Below are positions 58,601 to 64,000 of a stretch of DNA of 64,000 nucleotides, piece after piece. The stretch's first letter is position 1. Each line of letters opens with the position of its first letter. Below the pieces are notes generated by a model, which had not been told where the DNA came from, did no database searches, and saw nothing but the letters and a program-made list of their open reading frames with translations. The DNA comes from Pelecanus crispus (Eukaryota > Chordata > Aves > Pelecaniformes > Pelecanidae), in contig NC_134676.1 of assembly GCF_030463565.1 (NCBI RefSeq), forward strand, positions 27,777,228-27,841,227, given 5' to 3'. A program made the translations under genes and the position numbers.

Positions 58601-60728
58601 ATAACACAGTAAACCACATTCCCAATCTGACCCTGCTAGGGGCTAGATAATCCAGTTGCTCTCATGTTGTGACACCTTGACTCTGCTGACAATTGTAACT
58701 CACCCTGGGAGCAGCCCCTTTCCCTAGCAGAAGCGACGGGATGCCACCATCCTGGTGAGAGGCTGGGCTACGTGCAGGGTGACACACACCCCACTCTGCT
58801 ATGGCTCAGGGTGGTATTACTGGAGAACCCCAACCTTTGCAGAGCATCAGGTTGTTGAAGCAGTGCTCATGGGTGGGTTTTTTATGCTGTTCAGCTATGT
58901 GCTTGGGAGGACACCCCTGCCCCATGGTGGAAATCCTCCGCCTCTTGCTTGGAGCTTGTAGGCGTCTTGTCAGCTATTATAGCAGAGAAGTGATCCCAGC
59001 TGCGGTGGGAGGTAGAGAAAATACAGCTAAACAGAGTAGTGAAACAAACCTTGTTTACCCTCCCCTGTGTTGATCAAGCAATGCTCTGTGCTATAATACA
59101 GGTAGTAAATGCAGTTTCTTCTCCTCAGAGGTAAGGTAGTTGGTAGAAGATTGTGTGAGTGGAAGATTGTAGATGATGCTCTAGGTATTGAGATTTCTCA
59201 GTGAGCAGTGCTTGAGCTACAGACACTCCTTAGGGATCCCTGCCTGATGAGAAGAGGGGCCAGTTATTATGAACCCTTTCTGCTGTCCAGAAGGGTCCCT
59301 TGCGTCCCCAGCTCACTAACACAGCACCCTGCCATTCTTTAATTCCTGCAAAAGATAATTTTATTTCAGCACTCGCTTCACCATAGACACACTGCAGGCT
59401 GCGGCCCCCATTCCCTCCACTCGACATGGAAATTTCACCTGCAGCACATCTCATCCTGCACCCAGGTAAAGGGATGAACCTTGAGGATTGCTGGATTGCT
59501 GACTCTGGAGACCTCGTACAAACCACAGCTCCTGGACTTCCTACCCCCTGTTTGCTGAAACCCACAATCTTCTGGTTTGGGCCATATTTTAAGCCCACCA
59601 TTTCTTCCCCTCTGGAGCACCTCCCTCCTCAGCTGCAGCCTGACTGCTCGCACAAGCAGCTGGAGCAGACCAAACCTCCCTCTAGCACCGGCACCTTAAA
59701 CAAGAGTTAATTTTCCTGTATAGACACAGCCGCATGCAGGCTCCAATTCCACGCCACAGGGAGCAGCCCGGCTGCTGCACGTCCCATGGGGCACCCTCTG
59801 CTTGTCTGTGCCTGGTAGTTTCTTGAACTGATGGGAGCAGCAGCACGTACACAGTGCTACACCACTGATTGCTCAAGTGAAGAGGATTTATCCTGCCTCG
59901 GGTGCTCCATCCTCGGCTGTTGATGCTGCTCAGTGCTGGCTGGAGAGATGCAGTGTGGGGTGATGCACTGTGTGGGATGTCTGGCTGGACTTTAAACTTC
60001 CTCTCGTGTCTACTGCTGAACATTGTGCTGAGCTACATTTATTCCTCTTATGCTCATCCCCATTGTAACTCAGAATTAATTCAGGGACTAGCTTTTCCTT
60101 TCCGCCACAGTGTCTGGGAGACATAGTACTAGCCAGCCCTTGGTGTTTACTGTGTGGCTGCAGGACACCGATGTCCATGCCTTCGCAGGGTAGGGGAGTG
60201 CTGCACATCACTTGTATTTTATTATACACATATGCCATTCAACTGGTTGCAAATCCTTCAGTATATTATTCCTGAACAGTGGGATCAGTCAGCCCAGATT
60301 AAGGCGAGAAAGAAATCTAGTGTCTCTGAGGTGTCACAAATGCTACAGTGAGGGCTAAATTTTTGATCCCGTCCTTGCTGAAGCGCATGCTAGCAATCAG
60401 TTATTGCTCTGAAATAATGCCAAAGAAAAGGAAGCAAAGGGGAGAATGTAATGCAAATCGCAGCCCTGGAGGTCATTAGGAAACCATATCCTTGATACAG
60501 ACTCACACAAGACTTTGTTTCAAAAACTGTCAGAGAGATTGAGAAGCTAAACCCAAACATATATGGAGCTCCTGCTTCTGGTGCAGTTCCCATAAGTCAC
60601 CACAGGTAACACTGGGGTAACTAAATCCATACTCAGTACTTGCAAACTGTTACTGAATACTTCATATCAGTCCTGAGGGACTTTGCAGACACATCCCAGC
60701 AGTAACCATCAGGTCCCCTCTCCACTAA
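55641..60728. other. Intergenic, upstream of CRHBP
   Basis: No supportable gene and no S100Z exon seen. At about 56945-57020 the text (TCAGAAGCACCAAGGGAGTT...CCATTGAAG) resembles a very old amniote interspersed repeat with TTTTCAAAAGTGCC/CCATTGAAAGTCAATGGG-type units. The match is by eye and weak. The remainder shows mixed composition with chance frames. Confidence 0.5.
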
Positions 60729-61320
60729 GAGGCAGGGAGGTGATTGTTCCCCTGTACTCGGCACTGGTGAGGCCGCACCTGGAATACTGTGTCCAGTTTT
60801 GGGCATCTCAGTAGAAGAAAGACACTGAGGTGCTGGAGCGTGTTCAGAGAGGGGCAACAAGGCTGGTGAAGGGTCTGGAGCACAGGCCTTATGAGGACCA
60901 GCTGAGGGAACTGGGGTTGTTTAGCCTAGGGAAGAGGAGGCTGAGGGGAGACCTTATCGCTCTCTACAACTACCTGAAAGGAGGTTGTAGTGAGGTGCGT
61001 GTTGGTCTCTTCTCCCTTGTAGTTAGTGATAGGACAAGAGGAAATGGGCTCAAGCTGTGCCAGGGGAGGTTTAGGTTGAAAATTAGGAAAAAATTCTTCA
61101 CAGAAAGGGTAGTCAAGCATTGGAACAGGCTGCCCAGAGAGGTGGTGGAGTCACCATCCCTGGAAGCATTCAAAAAACGGGTAGATGTGGCACTTCAGGA
61201 CATGGTTTAGTCTAGTCTACCCTTGATTGGTTTAGTGTGGATTTGGTAGTGTAGGTTAATGGTTGGACTGGATGATCTTAAAGGTCTTTTCCAACCTAAA
61301 CGATTCTATGATTCTATGAT
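60729..61320 (+). mobile_element. CR1 LINE 3' end copy
   Basis: About 590 bp matching the last third of the copy at 25668-26985 with only scattered differences. It includes the C-terminal ORF2 segment, which stays open at 60830-61210, the short 3' UTR and a terminal ATTCTATGATTCTATGAT repeat ending near 61320. It is 5'-truncated with an abrupt left edge near 60729. It contains no catalytic reverse transcriptase motifs and so is inert. Confidence 0.93.
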
Positions 61321-64000
61321 TTGTGTTATCATTGCTGATAAGGGGAAATTAATTATCAAGGTATCTGCTGCCAAATCACCCTGTGTATCCAGCACATGCA
61401 CTCACCACCACATCCCATTGCAATGGGTCACTGCCCTGCCCAGGACCCAGCCAGGAGGCAACCCATAGCACAGACCCAGAAAAATAACGGTGGAGCTTAT
61501 CAACACCTCTAAAGCCCCCTTTGTCTGGAGGACCCAAACTGCGACTGCCAGATTGCTCAGGACAGTAGCTGTGGTTGTGATCATGAGTACATTTGGGGAC
61601 TGTTTGTGGCACATGAAAAATGAGTTTGATTGTTGCTATGGCAGTTATCAATGGCTAATTGCCATTGATTGTACAAAATGCATCAGCTAACTACCGGAAA
61701 CACAGTTTAAGCAGCTAGCCTATGGACAAACAATAGGAAAGGTAGCATTCAACATGACCAAAGTAACTGAATTGGCCCCATCAATGGTTTGGTACTTTCC
61801 TTTTACAGGAACCCAATCAGAGTTGCAATGACAGCTGAAGGAGAGCATTTCCAGCAGCAGAAACACCAAGTCTGAGATCACATTTTGTGCTTCATTCATC
61901 TACTCTTGTGTTGGTTTCAGCATCAGGCAGGTTTCCCAACAGTCCATGATCCAACCTGAGCTCAGGACTCCCTCCTCTGTGGTCAGCAGGCATTTTCTGT
62001 CACTGACTTCTGTCGCTAACCATATGCCCCAGCTCTGTGCTGGCTCTGGCAAGCCTCTTCCAAGCCTTGCCATACATCTCTCTGCAACACTTCTATTACT
62101 TCTTTGTGTGTGTCTAAATTGGCTTTAAATAGATCTGAACTTTCCGTAAGGTGAAGTAAGTGTAGCTTGCTAACTCTGGGCAGTTTGACACAAGAGATGT
62201 GTGATTTGTCATGTTGAGTGGTTTAGAGAAATGACAAACGCATGTGATTTATGAACTGAAAGCCTATCAGCATCATGCAGGCTTGATGATAAGTGTTGCA
62301 TTAACACTATTTATGGCATTGAATAAGAGCAAGAACTGTGAAGCCCGCAGTTTAGCAGGTTACAAATAATAAAGCAAACATTATATTGAGACACCAAGAT
62401 TACCCTGAGGGTGGTTATCACTACCCGCTCTGCCTGTGACTCAGCCCAGCATCTACACAAAGCAGTCAGGGCCAAGAAGTGGGAGCAGAGAAAAGTTTTC
62501 TCCCAGGAAGGAGAGAAGAGATGTGTGAGGGGGTGACCAGTGAAGGCACATGCCATAGCTCTGGTGTTAGGAGAGGCACCAGACTTTTGCTGAGCTGTTT
62601 AATTTTAGCCTGGGCCTGCCTCCTCTGTGGATCCCCCACATGGTACCTTCCCTCTTGAGGGCTGGTGCAGGAAGACCTCAACACCAGAGCCACCTACAGG
62701 TGTCAGTGTGGCTCCCAGGCAAGGGACCTTGGTAGATGCCTCCTTTGGTCCATGTCTATGGACCAAAGTGAGTTGTGTTTGCCTTTGCCAGCTGCTCTGA
62801 TAAGTCCCAGTGCCCTTGCAGAAGAACAATCTCCTTTCCAAAACCTGGCACAGTTATTGCAGTTGGACTTTGCCTGGAGGCATACCCCTTGGGTCCTGTG
62901 CTGGATTTGTGGAGGACGTGGTGCTGCAAACTCTTCCACAGCTGCAGCCTTCTCCCAGTGACCATGCCCCAAGTAACAGCTCCTGTTCCTCCTCTCCCAA
63001 ATTTCCTGTTCAACTCTGAGTTACTAGAACATTTGTGGCTTTATTTTCAGTGCTGAAGTCACTTTATTATACAGAATATAGTTTTCAGATATATTGAGAA
63101 ATCTTAGTACTTACGTCACATTCCAAAATTCATTAGATCTGGGTCACTATGAAGAACAAACTTAATCTTTAAGAAAGCACCACTTTGATAAGTAATATTT
63201 TAAGATATTTTTCCTATCCAAGGACAAGTATTTCTCAGTTGAAGTGACTATCTCCTTGACTGAGTCTTTCTCATCCGGGAAAGAACTGTGATTCAACATG
63301 ATCATCTCTAGTAGTGTTAGGCATTACAGTAATGGCGTGTTACACAATTCAACTAGTCAGTATGAGTCAGATAAGAGATGCCAGCATACCCCGTGTAATG
63401 GTATATTTATCCTTTCAACTGCTCCTACCACTTTGTCCTCTATTTTTCACATGCATGTGATTCCTTACCAGTTATCCTTAGTACCGTACAGGCTGCAGTG
63501 CCAAACAGTTTGATCAGTTAGACTCCAAACACTTTTAGGTGAAAGTACTGGAATATTTTGTGTCATTGTAAAAATCATAAACATTGAAGGACTTTGAGAT
63601 CACAGGGTCAGCATTTTTCAACCTCCTGAAGTCTAAAGACAGGGTAACAATGTCAAAGACCATCTTTGCTTTGGGTGTGCCAACAGGCTTTTTTATTTCA
63701 AACAGAAACTGTACTTGGCTTTCAAAGGCTGATGATTCTCCTTCACATCATATTATTTCTGGGGGACCAAAAATGACAAAAAAATTTTCCCTGAGCGAAA
63801 ACTACAGAATTAGGTCATTAGTGCAAGGGCAAAAAGACCTTTGGTTTCACCTAGCCAAGGCATTAATGGTTTAGTGGGGTGGAGCTCTCCAACCCCGTGT
63901 CTCAACCAGCCACCCTTTGCTCAGGCACATGGACCTATTTGCTGCTGCTACTTGATGTCCCCAGCCGGAGCTGGGAAATCTGCATCTTTCTGCAACATTC
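61321..64000. other. Intergenic sequence to the right edge
   Basis: No gene could be supported. The frames at 62605-63056 lie in a G+C-richer patch and have no known domain. An AATAAA on the minus strand at about 63067-63062 has no recognisable exon upstream of it. Confidence 0.5.

Noticed and set aside
63062..63067. Minus-strand AATAAA as a 3' end of S100Z
   Set aside because: No EF-hand coding sequence or splice-flanked exon was found upstream of it within the window. A single hexamer in AT-rich DNA is weak evidence.
1..64000. tRNA genes, rRNA, CRISPR arrays or an operon-like novel system
   Set aside because: No tRNA B-box with a foldable partner, no rRNA-like sequence and no regularly spaced repeats were seen. 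The spliced vertebrate genes and CR1/LTR content show a nuclear bird locus, where prokaryotic systems are not expected.

Overview
This is a stretch of a bird nuclear genome. Three things point to that: CR1 LINE copies that end in the characteristic ATTCTATGAT-type 3' tail, avian-type endogenous retroviral LTRs, and short-intron vertebrate genes in the order AGGF1 - CRHBP. That order matches the human 5q13.3 neighbourhood (S100Z - CRHBP - AGGF1), read here on the minus strand. A neoavian and possibly passerine host is a guess from the LTR types only.

Layout, left to right. Positions 1-12147 hold the 5' part of AGGF1 (minus strand): coding exons 1-5 lie at 12147-7353 and the rest of the gene runs off the left edge. 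Its intron 5 carries a broken, env-less, ERV-L-like provirus on the + strand (about 940-4904). That provirus has pol remnants and a well-preserved 3' LTR but no 5' LTR. Intron 4 carries a solo LTR of another family (7666-8473), in the same sense as AGGF1. A CpG island covers exon 1 and the promoter (about 11690-12560), with ETS, CRE-like and NRF1-like sites.

Positions 12560-46540 are a gene-poor interval of about 34 kb. It holds CR1 fragments (21433-21590, 28612-28740), one longer CR1 copy with a broken reverse transcriptase (25668-26985), small tandem repeats and AT-rich stretches that could be regulatory. No protein-coding or RNA gene could be supported there.

Positions 46557-55640 hold a complete CRHBP gene (minus strand). 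It has seven coding exons with canonical splice sites, a 322-residue product with all ten disulfide cysteines, a TATA box about 100 bp upstream of the start codon, and two poly(A) signals. Beyond it (55641-64000) there is only intergenic sequence and a second CR1 3' end (60729-61320). S100Z, the expected next gene, was not found before the right edge.

The two genes are neighbours by ancient synteny and not by shared pathway. AGGF1 is a nuclear/secreted angiogenic and RNA-processing-associated factor, and CRHBP is a secreted binder of corticotropin-releasing hormone. I found no sign of a novel multi-gene system. The observations most worth checking are the sense-oriented solo LTR with a poly(A) signal that sits in the middle of the AGGF1 OCRE domain, the G-run in AGGF1 intron 1, and a few candidate non-coding regulatory elements between the genes.
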